From NCBI GenBank assembly GCA_016342685.1, contig JAEINU010000002.1, positions 329,085 to 393,084 on the forward strand: a DNA stretch of 64,000 bases. Reading direction: 5' to 3'. The translations under genes were made by a program, and so were the position numbers. This DNA is from Bacteroidales bacterium. GTDB lineage: Bacteria > Bacteroidota > Bacteroidia > Bacteroidales > UBA12077. A model generated the notes under the pieces. It made no database searches. It was not told the origin of the DNA and saw nothing but the letters and a program-made list of their open reading frames with translations. Positions 15,886 through 24,710 of the stretch are shown here, one piece after another (position 1 is the first letter of the stretch; the number at the start of each line of letters is the position of its first letter).

Positions 15886-17937
15886 TTATTTTATTAAATC
15901 GACACTTCGTTTAACAAATTTTGTAAGGTCTTCACCTTTTAACATATTATTCGCAAGTAAGGCTAAATCAATAAGTTGCTTCACATATTTATTTTCCTTA
16001 CCGTATTTTGAAAGGATTTCCTTTTTGCTACCATTAAGTTCTTCAATCTTTTTTTCGATATCACTTAAATTGTCTTTATCTGCTTGAGCAATTTCCTCTT
16101 CTTTCTTTCCTTCTTTAGCCTTTTCCAGTTCTGTTTTCTCTGCAATGAATGGCTCAATCTCTTCGTTCAATTTAGAAATTTTAGTCCCAATTTTCTTATC
16201 CTTTTGCTCAACTACTTTTTCAATTAAACGATGATTTGAGTTAATAACCAAATTATAACTGTCGGGCATTTCACCGTAGAAATTCATTCCTCCACCGCCA
16301 CCCATTGCAGCCATATCCTTCATTCTTCGCATAAATTCCGATTGCGTTACAATGATTGGATCGTCATTTTCTTTCAAACTTTCAAATGTAACAGTAAAAT
16401 TACCCGAAACTGGAAGCTGACTCTCAAACACATTTGTTAATTGAGTTTTTTCTTCGTTTGATAAGTTAGATTCCTCAACATTGTCTTTTTTTATTAATTT
16501 ATCGGCTACATCAGCATCAACACGCATAAACTTAGTTGTACCAAACTTCTGCTCCATATGATTAATAAAATGCGCATCTAACTGACCATCCATAATTAAT
16601 ACATCATAGCCTTTTGCCTTTGCATTATCAATAAAAGTAAATTGTTTTTCTTGATCAGTAGTATATATATAAACCAAATTCTTGTCTTTATCGGTCTGAT
16701 TTTCCTTTACTAATTGTTCATATTCATCAAGAGTGAAATACTTTCCGTCTGTATTTTTAAATAAGTAAAATTTCTCTGCTTTATCGTAGAATTTCTCTTC
16801 GGTTAACATTCCATATTCGATAAAAACCTTAAGATCATCCCATTTGTTTTCAAATTGTCCACGATCACTTTTAAAGATCTCCTCTAAACGATCGGCTACT
16901 TTTTTAGTAATGTGATTAGAAATCTTTTTAACATTATGATCACTTTGCAAATAACTTCTTGATACATTTAAAGGAATATCGGGAGAATCAAGGACACCAT
17001 GTAAAAGTGTTAAAAATTCAGGAACAATACCTTCAACCGAATCGGTAACAAATACCTGATTTGCATAAAGTTGAATCTTATTTTTTTGAACCTCAACATT
17101 ACTCTTTAACTTAGGAAAGTATAATACTCCGGTTAAATTAAACGGATAATCAACGTTTAAATGAATATGAAATAAAGGGTCTTCAGTAAATGGATACAAT
17201 TTTGCATAAAACTCTTTGTAATCTTCGTCCTTTAAATCTGCTGGAATTTTTGTCCAAATAGGATTTGTATCATTTATAACATTATCCTTATCTGTTTCGA
17301 TTTCTTTACCATCTTTCCAATCTTTTTGTTTTCCAAAAGAAACCTCAAAAGGCAAGAAACGACAATACTTATTTAATAATTCGTTAACTCTCTTTTCCTC
17401 TGCAAACTCTTTCGATTCTTCATCAATATAAAGAATAATATCGGTTCCTCTATCCTCTTTTTCTACCTCTTCGATATTATATTCGGGGCTTCCATCACAA
17501 GACCACTTTATAGCCTTTGAATCTTCTTTATAAGATTTAGTAATTATTTCCACCTTTTCAGAAACCATAAACGCAGAATAAAAACCTAATCCAAATTTAC
17601 CGATTATGGCAGTTTGATCCTTGAATTTATTAATAAACTCTTCGGCACTTGAAAATGCAATTTGATTAATATATTTATCAATTTCTTCATTTGTCATTCC
17701 AATACCTCTATCACTGATAGTTAAGGTTTTCTTTTCGGTATCTAAAGAAACTTTTACTTTTAAATCGCCCAATTCACCTTTAAAATCGCCCATAGATGAT
17801 AATTTTTTCATCTTTTGCGAAGCATCTGTTGCATTTGAAACTAATTCACGTAAAAAAATCTCATGATCTGAATACAAGAATTTTTTTATTATTGGAAAAA
17901 TATTCTCGGTAGTAACACCAATTTTACCTTTTTGCAT
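15886..17937 (-). CDS. htpG: Molecular chaperone HtpG (Hsp90)
   Basis: A 683-residue cytosolic Hsp90 ATP-dependent chaperone. The N-terminal GHKL ATPase domain shows 'FLRELVSNATDAS' (28-40, Glu and Asn for catalysis and Mg), 'ISDRGIGMT' near 75 and 'GKFGLGFYSAFMV' near 113 (glycine-rich lid). Middle and C-terminal dimer domains follow, with a charged lysine/glutamate-rich insert near 600-640 ('EKTELEKAKEGKKEEEIAQ') that is common in Bacteroidota HtpG. It is monocistronic with its own terminator. Upstream on the minus strand are two TTGGCA hexamers 17 bases apart (17995-18017), possibly part of a heat-shock promoter. Confidence 0.97.
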   Translation of the reverse strand: MQKGKIGVTTENIFPIIKKFLYSDHEIFLRELVSNATDASQKMKKLSSMGDFKGELGDLKVKVSLDTEKKTLTISDRGIGMTNEEIDKYINQIAFSSAEEFINKFKDQTAIIGKFGLGFYSAFMVSEKVEIITKSYKEDSKAIKWSCDGSPEYNIEEVEKEDRGTDIILYIDEESKEFAEEKRVNELLNKYCRFLPFEVSFGKQKDWKDGKEIETDKDNVINDTNPIWTKIPADLKDEDYKEFYAKLYPFTEDPLFHIHLNVDYPFNLTGVLYFPKLKSNVEVQKNKIQLYANQVFVTDSVEGIVPEFLTLLHGVLDSPDIPLNVSRSYLQSDHNVKKISNHITKKVADRLEEIFKSDRGQFENKWDDLKVFIEYGMLTEEKFYDKAEKFYLFKNTDGKYFTLDEYEQLVKENQTDKDKNLVYIYTTDQEKQFTFIDNAKAKGYDVLIMDGQLDAHFINHMEQKFGTTKFMRVDADVADKLIKKDNVEESNLSNEEKTQLTNVFESQLPVSGNFTVTFESLKENDDPIIVTQSEFMRRMKDMAAMGGGGGMNFYGEMPDSYNLVINSNHRLIEKVVEQKDKKIGTKISKLNEEIEPFIAEKTELEKAKEGKKEEEIAQADKDNLSDIEKKIEELNGSKKEILSKYGKENKYVKQLIDLALLANNMLKGEDLTKFVKRSVDLIK

Positions 17938-18080
17938 TTTTATATTATTTTATGTTTAACATCAATTTTAACAAGACCAACTTGTCAATATATATGCCAA
18001 TATTAAAACTCTGCCAATTAGACATAATTTTGACCTAAACCGCTAAAATTGCATGAAAAATTTTCACAAATCAGTTCAAA

Positions 18081-18626
18081 CTAAAATGCAAAAAGTTGCG
18101 GAAAAAGAAAATAAAGAAATAAAATGGTGATTGATGTTAATATCAAGAAAACGATGAAGATGATTGTAATAATTCTGCTTGAATTCTTTTTTACCAGGAA
18201 AGTTTTCTGACTAATAATTCCCTTTATGTTATTCTCTATTCGAAGTATTATATTTTCGTTTTTCTTTATAAACGTATAAGCTCCATAATGAAATGCCGAT
18301 GAAACTAAATTAATATCGTCGTCCTCTGAATATAAAATCACTTCCGATAAAGGGTTTATTTGCTTTATCTTTTTGAGTACTTCAATTACATCTATATCAT
18401 TATTTTCTGCATCAGTTTCAAGAGTAGTTGCCAAAAAAACGATTACAACCTTTCTTTTACTCGGCTCTACATCAATAAAATCTTCGAAAAACTCTTTACT
18501 TCTAGAATATATTTTTACATTATGCTCATTAACTTCCTCAAAACCAGCCAATACATCCCTAATATAAGAATCATCATTATCGATGAAAAACACATGTGCT
18601 TCCTGATTATATTTTCTCTTTAACAT
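18081..18626 (-). CDS. Membrane-anchored degenerate receiver domain protein
   Basis: A 181-residue protein with a response-regulator receiver fold at about 10-130 and a C-terminal membrane segment at about 150-175 ('IITIIFIVFLILTSITILFLYF'). The acidic start 'FFIDNDDSY' and the terminal 'FIKKNE' lysine are kept. The phosphoacceptor position at the end of beta strand 3 ('VVIVFLATTLET') has no aspartate, so it probably cannot be phosphorylated in the normal way. There is no output domain. The membrane tail and degenerate site suggest a scaffold or allosteric role at the inner membrane. No kinase gene is near. Confidence 0.75.
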   Translation of the reverse strand: MLKRKYNQEAHVFFIDNDDSYIRDVLAGFEEVNEHNVKIYSRSKEFFEDFIDVEPSKRKVVIVFLATTLETDAENNDIDVIEVLKKIKQINPLSEVILYSEDDDINLVSSAFHYGAYTFIKKNENIILRIENNIKGIISQKTFLVKKNSSRIITIIFIVFLILTSITILFLYFLFPQLFAF

Positions 18627-18710
18627 TATTGGGATATTTCTGATTCACTTAAATTTAAGGCTAAAATTAGAACAAATCAAATAAATGAAGACTCTTTTAT
18701 CTTTTTTTAT

Positions 18711-19577
18711 TTATTCGAGCATATAATTTCGCACATCAATTTCTTGATATCTATTCCATATTCCTCGTTCAAACTTTAGTCCATCATATGAAAAATCAGG
18801 TCCATAAAATTCGAACTGATCTTTTAAACTAGGTCTCGATGGAGACAAATGATCGTATACAATCATTTGCATATTTTCATCGTAAGTAAGAGTCATATTA
18901 GACTGTGCATTAAATTCAAAAATCACCCTAGTTATTGCTGATTTTTGATTTTTAAAAACCGAGTCGCCAAAAACTGGAGAATCTTTTTTACCAAAATAAA
19001 GAACTTCAATAATTTTCTTGTGAGTAAATAGATTATTTAAATCTGCCCCCAGCAAGGTGTAATATGTTTTTCCTTTATTTTTATTTTCTATAATTTTATA
19101 ATATAACGCTCCATACCAATTCTCATGATTTAAGATTTGAGTTTCAGGATTTTTTATCTTGAGCGAATTATCATTTAATTCGAAAGTTAAGATTTGGTTT
19201 TTTGTTTTACGGAATTGTATAAACCCAAAATACTTATGTGTTCCATCGCTATAGGGTATGTTCCAAGTAATAATTCTAAGCTTTTTATCCGAAGAGTTTA
19301 AAACTCCTATATTTTTTAAACTATCAAACTTATAATTGAATGATTCCTCCACTTTCAAAATAGCTCTAAACTCGGTTAAGATCTTGGAGTTAATAAGCTC
19401 TTTTTTAAGATCTGTTTTCTCTGCAATGATTTGAGAAAAATAATGTTTCAAGCTATCTTCCCCTTTTTCGATAATTTCTATGTTGTTAGAAAAAATTTGA
19501 TGAGGATTCGTGAAAAAAATAATTATAATCGATATTAATATTTTTATGTACTTACTGAAAATCATACGTCGATTCAT
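18711..19577 (-). CDS. Exported protein of unknown function
   Basis: A 288-residue protein with an N-terminal hydrophobic signal at about 8-28 ('YIKILISIIIIFFTNPHQIFS'). A second in-frame ATG at codon 5 could also be the start. The mature part is beta-rich and charged, with 'RIITWNIPYSDGTHKYFGFIQF' and 'MQMIVYDHLSPSRPSLKDQFEFYGPDFSYDGL' as its most distinctive segments. Similar proteins occur widely in Bacteroidota, but I know no function. It starts 27 bases after the stop of the class III aminotransferase gene and may share its transcript. Confidence 0.75.
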   Translation of the reverse strand: MNRRMIFSKYIKILISIIIIFFTNPHQIFSNNIEIIEKGEDSLKHYFSQIIAEKTDLKKELINSKILTEFRAILKVEESFNYKFDSLKNIGVLNSSDKKLRIITWNIPYSDGTHKYFGFIQFRKTKNQILTFELNDNSLKIKNPETQILNHENWYGALYYKIIENKNKGKTYYTLLGADLNNLFTHKKIIEVLYFGKKDSPVFGDSVFKNQKSAITRVIFEFNAQSNMTLTYDENMQMIVYDHLSPSRPSLKDQFEFYGPDFSYDGLKFERGIWNRYQEIDVRNYMLE

Positions 19578-19604
19578 GAAAAAATCTGTTTGTTGATTAT
19601 AAAA

Positions 19605-20798
19605 TTAGCATGCTAAAACTTCATCGATTGACTCAATTAATATTTTGCACGCCTTTAGAATTTCATCATCGCTAATAATTAATGGAGGTGCAATTCGAAA
19701 GGCGCTATCATGGAATAAAAACCAATCTGTTACTAATCCTTTTTCAACTGCCTTATCAATAACACTTTTAACCTGATCAAAATCTTTAAGCTCTATAGCC
19801 ATAAACAAACCAATTCCTCTGATTTCCTTTATTGCTGCATGATTTAAATTCTTTTTAAACAACTCCCCTTTTCTTTTAACATCTGCAATAAGATTTTCGT
19901 CAATTAAAACATCTAAGGAAGCAATAGCTGCAGCGCAAGATACGGGATGCCCTCCAAAAGTTGTAATATGCCCAAGTATTGGGTTCGTTTTAAAACAAGA
20001 CATAATTTCATTTGAAGAAACAAATGCCCCGATTGGCATTCCTCCGCCCATTCCTTTTGCTATAGTCATTATATCAGGAGTAACATTAAATTCTTGCATT
20101 GCGAATAAACTTCCAGTTCGTCCAAAGCCTGTTTGTATCTCATCGAATATTAACAAAGCTCCAACTTCAGTACATCGGTCTCTTAATTTCTGCAAATAAT
20201 TATTTTCAGGAACACAAATACCGGCCTCGCCCTGTATTGGCTCTATTAGCACACATGCTGTTTTATTAGTGATATGAAGTAAATCCTCTTCGTTATTGAA
20301 TCTTATATGACTAACATTTGGCAAAAGTGGACGAAAAGAATTCTTAAACTCTTCGTTTCCCATTACACTCAACGCTCCATGTGTACTGCCATGATATGCA
20401 TCTATATAGGATATGATTTCACTTCTACCTGTATATCGTTTTGCTAATTTTAAAGCTCCCTCAATGGCCTCACTTCCAGAGTTTACAAAATAAGTAGAAT
20501 TAAGTGTTTCTGGGATTAGTTTACTCAATTTTTCGGCATATTCAACTTGTGGACTTTGAATATATTCTCCATACACCATAAGATGCATATATTTTTCCGC
20601 TTGCTCCTGAACAGCTTTAACTACCTTAGGATGCACATGTCCCACATTACTTACCGACACACCTGATATTAAATCAATATATGATTTTTTATTTGTATCG
20701 TACATATAAATCCCTTGTGCTCTCTCAATTTCTAACTCAAGTGGAAAATCTGAAGTTTGCCCAACATGCTGCAAGAATAACTGTCTATGTGATATCAT
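19605..20798 (-). CDS. Class III aminotransferase (acetylornithine transaminase-like)
   Basis: A 397-residue PLP enzyme of fold type I, class III. It has 'VSNVGHVHPKVVKAV' at 49-63, 'FVNSGSEAIEGALKLAKRYTGR' from 104, 'YHGSTHGALS' near 135, 'DEIQTGFGRTG' near 219 and PLP-binding Lys248 in 'IAKGMGGGMPIGA'. Closest family groups are acetylornithine/succinylornithine and 4-aminobutyrate aminotransferases; the donor cannot be settled from sequence. No arginine biosynthesis genes are next to it, so a general omega-amino-acid role is as likely. It is probably the first gene of a transcript with the downstream exported protein. Confidence 0.88.
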   Translation of the reverse strand: MISHRQLFLQHVGQTSDFPLELEIERAQGIYMYDTNKKSYIDLISGVSVSNVGHVHPKVVKAVQEQAEKYMHLMVYGEYIQSPQVEYAEKLSKLIPETLNSTYFVNSGSEAIEGALKLAKRYTGRSEIISYIDAYHGSTHGALSVMGNEEFKNSFRPLLPNVSHIRFNNEEDLLHITNKTACVLIEPIQGEAGICVPENNYLQKLRDRCTEVGALLIFDEIQTGFGRTGSLFAMQEFNVTPDIMTIAKGMGGGMPIGAFVSSNEIMSCFKTNPILGHITTFGGHPVSCAAAIASLDVLIDENLIADVKRKGELFKKNLNHAAIKEIRGIGLFMAIELKDFDQVKSVIDKAVEKGLVTDWFLFHDSAFRIAPPLIISDDEILKACKILIESIDEVLAC

Positions 20799-20816
20799 TA
20801 TCGTATTTTTTTAAAC

Positions 20817-20842
20817 AAAAAAAATTGGGATATACCCAATTT
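20817..20842 (-). terminator. Intrinsic terminator of the LytTR regulator gene
   Basis: An 8-bp stem (AAATTGGG / CCCAATTT) with loop ATATA lies 26 bases beyond the stop of the LytTR gene. On the minus strand it runs into T-rich sequence (A-run 20817-20824). Confidence 0.7.
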
Positions 20843-20867
20843 AAATCTATAAATAAATGAATTATTT

Positions 20868-21572
20868 TTATTTACCCATTAGGTTTATATCCTTCATGAA
20901 CTTTTCTTTATAAGCCTTTCCAATAGGTATACCTTTTACACCTTCGTCGTTTTTTATAAAGATAGTATTGTCTTCAATTTTATCAATTTTTCGTACATTC
21001 ACAATGTATGACCTATGAACTCTTTTGAACTTATTAACAGGCAATTGACTCTCAATCGATTTCATTGTAAAATGAATTGTAAATTTAGCGTTAAAAGAAT
21101 TTACAATAACATAGTTTTCCAAAGCCTCAACCCATAAGATATCATCATATTTTAAACGAACTAATGCAGAATTCTTTTTAATAAAGATTTCATCTACATC
21201 ACCTTGATTTCTTGACTCATGAATATTTTTTGCTTTCAGAACTGCCTTATAAAATCTGCCATATGTAACAGGTTTTAAAAGATAATCAGTTACATCGTAA
21301 TCAAACGCTTCAATTGCGTATTTCTCTTTAGACGATACAATAATTACCTGAGGGAGATTCTTTAAAGTATTTAAAAAATCTATTCCATCCATCTCAGGCA
21401 TCTCAATATCCAAGAATATTAAATCAACATCCTCAACTTCTTTATTAAATACACCTATAGCCTCAACAGCGTTTTGGAAAGTATGTTTTAAATTAAGAAA
21501 TTCAGTCCGATTTATAAACTCTTCAATAACTCGTCTGGACAGGGCATCATCATCAATTACAATACAATTCAT
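20868..21572 (-). CDS. LytTR-family response regulator
   Basis: A 234-residue regulator. The N-terminal receiver at about 1-120 has acidic pair 'IDDD' at 6-9, phosphoacceptor in 'LIFLDIEMPEMDG' (Asp near 57) and the lysine of 'LLKPVTYG'. The C-terminal LytTR DNA-binding domain at about 130-232 has 'EIFIKKNSALVRLKYDDILWVEALENYV' and 'FKRVHRSYIVNVRKID'. Such regulators usually pair with a 5TM-Lyt or 7TM histidine kinase, but none is adjacent. It has its own terminator and probably its own promoter, so it is an orphan regulator. Confidence 0.93.
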   Translation of the reverse strand: MNCIVIDDDALSRRVIEEFINRTEFLNLKHTFQNAVEAIGVFNKEVEDVDLIFLDIEMPEMDGIDFLNTLKNLPQVIIVSSKEKYAIEAFDYDVTDYLLKPVTYGRFYKAVLKAKNIHESRNQGDVDEIFIKKNSALVRLKYDDILWVEALENYVIVNSFNAKFTIHFTMKSIESQLPVNKFKRVHRSYIVNVRKIDKIEDNTIFIKNDEGVKGIPIGKAYKEKFMKDINLMGK

Positions 21573-21668
21573 ACAATATATCTTAATATCTTCAAAAGTA
21601 AAAAATTTATAACTAGCATCTACTATTATTCGTTTAATAAAATTACATTAATATACAAAAATAAACGA

Positions 21669-22346
21669 TTAAATGTTTTTTTTCTTAGATAAAAACTCTT
21701 CTACTAACTCTGAAGACATTTTAATTGTTTGTTTTAACCACTCTAATTTAATCGTTTCCTTTTCATTATCACGCAATTGCCAAGACAATGTACTTTTCTT
21801 TAGTTTATTTGTTAAATGATGTAAAATAATAGCTGCAGATACTGAAATATTAAAACTCTCAGTAAATCCATACATAGGAATTTTTAGATATTCATCGGCT
21901 TTATTTATCACTAAATCGGATAGACCGTTAAGCTCTGTCCCGAAAAAGAGTGCAAATTTTCCCTTTTCAATATCAAAATCTTCTAAATTAACATCATCGG
22001 TATGTGGTGTTGTTGCAACTATTCTATAACCTTCTTTTTTTAGTTTATTAATTGCATCAAGAGTATTATTTTCTGAAGTATTATATCTATTAAGGTTTAA
22101 CCATTTTGAAGAACCCAAAGTAACATCGGGATTAATTTGATATTCGTTCTGATTTTCGATAATATGAACATCCTGAATTCCGAAACAATCTGAAGTTCTT
22201 AAAACAGCACTTGCATTTTGTGATTGATAAATATCTTCTAAACCTATTGTAATATATCTCGTTCTTTCCTCAATTAGTCTATTAAATAAGTTTGCTCTAT
22301 CTTCAGTAACAAATTGAGAAAGAAACTGGACTAACTCCTTATTCAT
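21669..22346 (-). CDS. trmH: SpoU/TrmH-family RNA 2'-O-methyltransferase
   Basis: A 225-residue SPOUT methyltransferase, most like TrmH, which methylates the 2'-OH of G18 in tRNA with SAM. Motif 1 is 'NASAVLRTSDCFGIQDVHII' at 44-63, motif 2 'FALFFGTELNGLSDLVINKAD' at about 138-158, and motif 3 'IPMYGFTESFNISVSAAIILHH' at about 164-185, which form the knotted SAM site. A helical C-terminal extension as in TrmH is present. The gene lies 73 bases downstream of the HU gene on the same strand, but the HU terminator lies between them. Confidence 0.9.
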   Translation of the reverse strand: MNKELVQFLSQFVTEDRANLFNRLIEERTRYITIGLEDIYQSQNASAVLRTSDCFGIQDVHIIENQNEYQINPDVTLGSSKWLNLNRYNTSENNTLDAINKLKKEGYRIVATTPHTDDVNLEDFDIEKGKFALFFGTELNGLSDLVINKADEYLKIPMYGFTESFNISVSAAIILHHLTNKLKKSTLSWQLRDNEKETIKLEWLKQTIKMSSELVEEFLSKKKNI

Positions 22347-22366
22347 TTCTTATTAATTTTTAGAAC

Positions 22367-22397
22367 AAAAAAAAGGAGTACAAAATGAATGCACTCC
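22367..22397 (-). terminator. Intrinsic terminator of the HU gene
   Basis: On the minus strand an 8-bp stem (GGAGTGCA with TGTACTCC, one G-U pair) closes a 7-base loop and is followed by eight T. It lies 23 bases after the HU stop. Confidence 0.85.
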
Positions 22398-22419
22398 CAT
22401 GGTTTTCTAACCAATATTT

Positions 22420-22692
22420 TTATTGAACAGCGTCAGCTAAATCGCTACCTGCTTTAAATTTTACTACATTTTTTGCTTTAATAGTAATTGGTTTTCCAGT
22501 TTGAGGGTTTCTACCAGTTCTTGCATTTCTTTTAGCAACAGAAAAAGAACCAAAACCAACTAAAGCAACTCTATCACCTTTTTTTAATGAGTCAGTAGTA
22601 CTTGTAATAAAAGCATCTAAAGCTTTTTTTGAATCAGCTTTTGTTAAGTTAGCTCCACCAGCAATTGCATCAATTAATTCTGCTTTGTTCAT
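22420..22692 (-). CDS. hup: HU-family DNA-binding protein
   Basis: A 90-residue histone-like protein that binds and bends DNA as a dimer and helps organise the nucleoid. It has the HU helix pair ('[20 protein letters not shown]'). The beta-arm core is '[30 protein letters not shown]', including the conserved GFGSF and RNPxTG with the intercalating proline. Length is exactly typical. It has an exact primary-sigma promoter (22745-22775, minus strand) about 45 bases upstream of the ATG and a strong terminator, so it is a monocistronic and probably highly expressed gene. Confidence 0.97.
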   Translation of the reverse strand: MNKAELIDAIAGGANLTKADSKKALDAFITSTTDSLKKGDRVALVGFGSFSVAKRNARTGRNPQTGKPITIKAKNVVKFKAGSDLADAVQ

Positions 22693-22744
22693 AATTAAAA
22701 ATTTTTAGGGTTAGTAAAATAATTATTTTTTTAGCTATTACATA

Positions 22745-22775
22745 CAAATATAGACTATTTATGGTGTTTAGCAAA
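22745..22775 (-). promoter_or_regulatory. Bacteroidota primary-sigma promoter for HU
   Basis: On the minus strand a TTTG element (22772-22775) is followed by exactly 19 bases and then TATATTTG (22745-22752). This matches the Bacteroidota -33/-7 consensus TTTG / TAnnTTTG without a mismatch. It predicts a start site near 22738 and a leader of about 45 bases. Confidence 0.85.
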
Positions 22776-22932
22776 TGTTCTACAAAAAAAAATGTTGAAA
22801 TTTTAATAATTTTTATCATTTTGTTAATAATTGAGTAAAAAATCATTGTTTTTAATTAAAAACGTTTAAAAATTAAGTTCTCAGTGGCTTATGGGATGAT
22901 TGAATTTTTATTTAAATATTTTTCCAGAAAAC

Positions 22933-22963
22933 TTTGCACAGAAGAAAATTAATTTTACTTTTG
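22933..22963 (+). promoter_or_regulatory. Bacteroidota primary-sigma promoter for tRNA-Ser
   Basis: TTTG at 22933-22936, a 19-base spacer, then TACTTTTG at 22956-22963 match the -33/-7 consensus exactly. The tRNA begins 6 bases after the -7 box, so transcription starts almost at the mature 5' end. Confidence 0.85.
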
Positions 22964-22968
22964 CCCAC

Positions 22969-23056
22969 GGAGAAATGGCAGAGTGGTCGAATGCGGTGGT
23001 CTTGAAAACCATTGTACTGCAAGGTACCGGGGGTTCGAATCCCTCTTTCTCCGCCA
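22969..23056 (+). tRNA. tRNA-Ser (anticodon UGA)
   Basis: The acceptor arm GGAGAAA (22969-22975) pairs with TTTCTCC (23046-23052), followed by discriminator G and an encoded CCA (23054-23056). The anticodon loop CTTGAAA carries TGA at 23003-23005. The long variable arm expected of a class II serine tRNA and the T-loop GGTTCGAATCC are present. It is transcribed alone, divergent from HU, and ends at its own terminator. Confidence 0.97.
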
Positions 23057-23058
23057 AA

Positions 23059-23091
23059 AAAAAGCAAGCTAAATAGCTTGCTTTTTTTTTT
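23059..23091 (+). terminator. Intrinsic terminator of tRNA-Ser
   Basis: A stem of at least 9 bp (AAGCAAGCT / AGCTTGCTT, loop AAAT) starts a few bases after the CCA end and runs into ten or more T. Confidence 0.9.
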
Positions 23092-23137
23092 ATACTAATC
23101 TATAATAAAACCCAATTAGTCAATTAATTATCTGAGT

Positions 23138-23596
23138 CTAATTCTTTTGTAAAAAATCCTTAAACTCATCAATAAAAACCTCATAAATCAACATATATGT
23201 AAAGAAAAATTGAAATACACTAGGCCAACATGTTGTATCAAATACACTAACATTGTCTAAGGTATGATATATTTTGTGTACAAACTTTTCACTATCTTTC
23301 TTAAAATCAGGATTCCAAGTAGGCGGTTTTTCAAATTTTTTATCAAGAATGCTCTTTAACGCAATAAACTGATTGTAATATTTTTCCTCTTCGTCTGATG
23401 TATTTGCATCTATTTCAATTCCTACTGAGGCTAGTTTTTTATCAAAATCAAATTTTAAAATAATGCTATTTATCCCAGTATTATATGTCATCCATTTTTT
23501 TCCTAATCCCATTGCCACTCTTTTTGTCTGAGAAAAGAAGCCAAACTTTGTCCAGAATTCTTTTTTTATTCTTCGTGATTCTTCTTTACTAAACAT
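23138..23596 (-). CDS. DUF4268 domain protein
   Basis: A 152-residue protein of the DUF4268 family. The family core is visible: 'FWTKFG' near the N-terminus, then 'WMTYNTGINSIILKFDFD', 'VGIEI', and a C-terminal 'VFDTTCWPSVFQFFFTYMLIYEVFIDEF'. Function is unknown; the fold has been related to nuclease-like modules in other contexts, but I see no catalytic signature. An in-frame TTG two codons upstream is possible, but the ATG at 23596 is better. It overlaps the mnmA stop by one base (TAATG), so the gene is translationally coupled to mnmA. Confidence 0.82.
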   Translation of the reverse strand: MFSKEESRRIKKEFWTKFGFFSQTKRVAMGLGKKWMTYNTGINSIILKFDFDKKLASVGIEIDANTSDEEEKYYNQFIALKSILDKKFEKPPTWNPDFKKDSEKFVHKIYHTLDNVSVFDTTCWPSVFQFFFTYMLIYEVFIDEFKDFLQKN

Positions 23597-24645
23597 TACC
23601 AACTCCTTTTTGCAATTCCTCCACCTAACACAATATCATTTTCATATAAAACAACAGGTTGTCCCGGCGCAACGGCCCATGCAGGCTTACTTAATTTCAA
23701 CTCAAGCGAATTATTATTTCGACTTGTTACAATTGCCGGGTCTTCAGGATTTAGTCCAAGTCCTCGAATGTTTGCAATAACTCTACTCCCGACCATAAAT
23801 GATGTTGAATTTATTAAATGCAGCTCATTTAGCGCAATATTAAAATGATTGAGTGATTTCTTCTCGCCTATTACAAGTTCATTTCTTTTTGCGTCTATTT
23901 TACTTACATATGCTTGTCTACTTTCTTTCAAGGTTAGTCCTCGTTTTTGACCAATTGTATAATGAATATATCCTTCGTGCGAACCTATAATTTGGTTTTG
24001 CTCATCAATCACATCTCCTATTGCAATCTTATCCATTTTATCAGGAATATACTTCCTTAAAAAATCTCGATAATCAGTATTTTCAAGAAAACATACCCCC
24101 ATGCTTTCTTTTTTTATTGCAAGATCATTAAAACCATTCTCTTTTGCATATTCTCGAACCTGTTGCTTGGTATAATCTCCTAAAGGCGTAATCATTCTCT
24201 TTATTGTATCGGAATTCAATTCCCACATAAAGTATGATTGATCTTTCACAATATCAATTCCTTTCTGCAAATGATAAAATCCATCCTTTTCAATTGTTCG
24301 AATATAATGACCACTTGAAATATGTTCGCAATTATTACGATCAGCGAATTCAATTAATTTTTGCCATTTTATGACTCGATTGCAATATGTACAAGGACTT
24401 GGAGTTCTTCCTTTTAAATACTCACTTGCAAAATGCTGCTTTACAATTTCAAAATCATTGGTTAAATCAATATTTACTAAAGAAATTCTCAGGCGAGATG
24501 CTATTTCATCCAATTTTAAATTATATTTCTCATTAATGAATGAAAAATGTAATCCGATAACTTCATATCCTTGATTTTTCAACATCAAAGCAGCCATTGA
24601 GCTATCTATCCCCCCACTTAAACCAATAACAACTTTCTTCTTCAT
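23596..24645 (-). CDS. mnmA: tRNA-specific 2-thiouridylase MnmA
   Basis: A 349-residue enzyme that thiolates U34 of Lys, Glu and Gln tRNAs using ATP and a relayed persulfide. The PP-loop 'GLSGGIDSSMAAL' is at residues 8-20. The two catalytic cysteines are in 'PSPCTYCNR' (about 83-91) and 'SMGVCFLEN' (about 182-190). The C-terminal beta-barrel domain follows ('YTIGQKRGL'). It is the shorter, more divergent kind of MnmA seen in Bacteroidota, which often have more than one paralogue. The first segment lacks the longer N-terminal insertion of the canonical form. It is coupled to the DUF4268 gene downstream. Confidence 0.92.
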   Translation of the reverse strand: MKKKVVIGLSGGIDSSMAALMLKNQGYEVIGLHFSFINEKYNLKLDEIASRLRISLVNIDLTNDFEIVKQHFASEYLKGRTPSPCTYCNRVIKWQKLIEFADRNNCEHISSGHYIRTIEKDGFYHLQKGIDIVKDQSYFMWELNSDTIKRMITPLGDYTKQQVREYAKENGFNDLAIKKESMGVCFLENTDYRDFLRKYIPDKMDKIAIGDVIDEQNQIIGSHEGYIHYTIGQKRGLTLKESRQAYVSKIDAKRNELVIGEKKSLNHFNIALNELHLINSTSFMVGSRVIANIRGLGLNPEDPAIVTSRNNNSLELKLSKPAWAVAPGQPVVLYENDIVLGGGIAKRSW

Positions 24646-24710
24646 CTAAGCAATAATTTCGGCAAAGATGAATGATTTAAATGATTTTGGCAATTTTGGT
24701 TTTGAATTAA

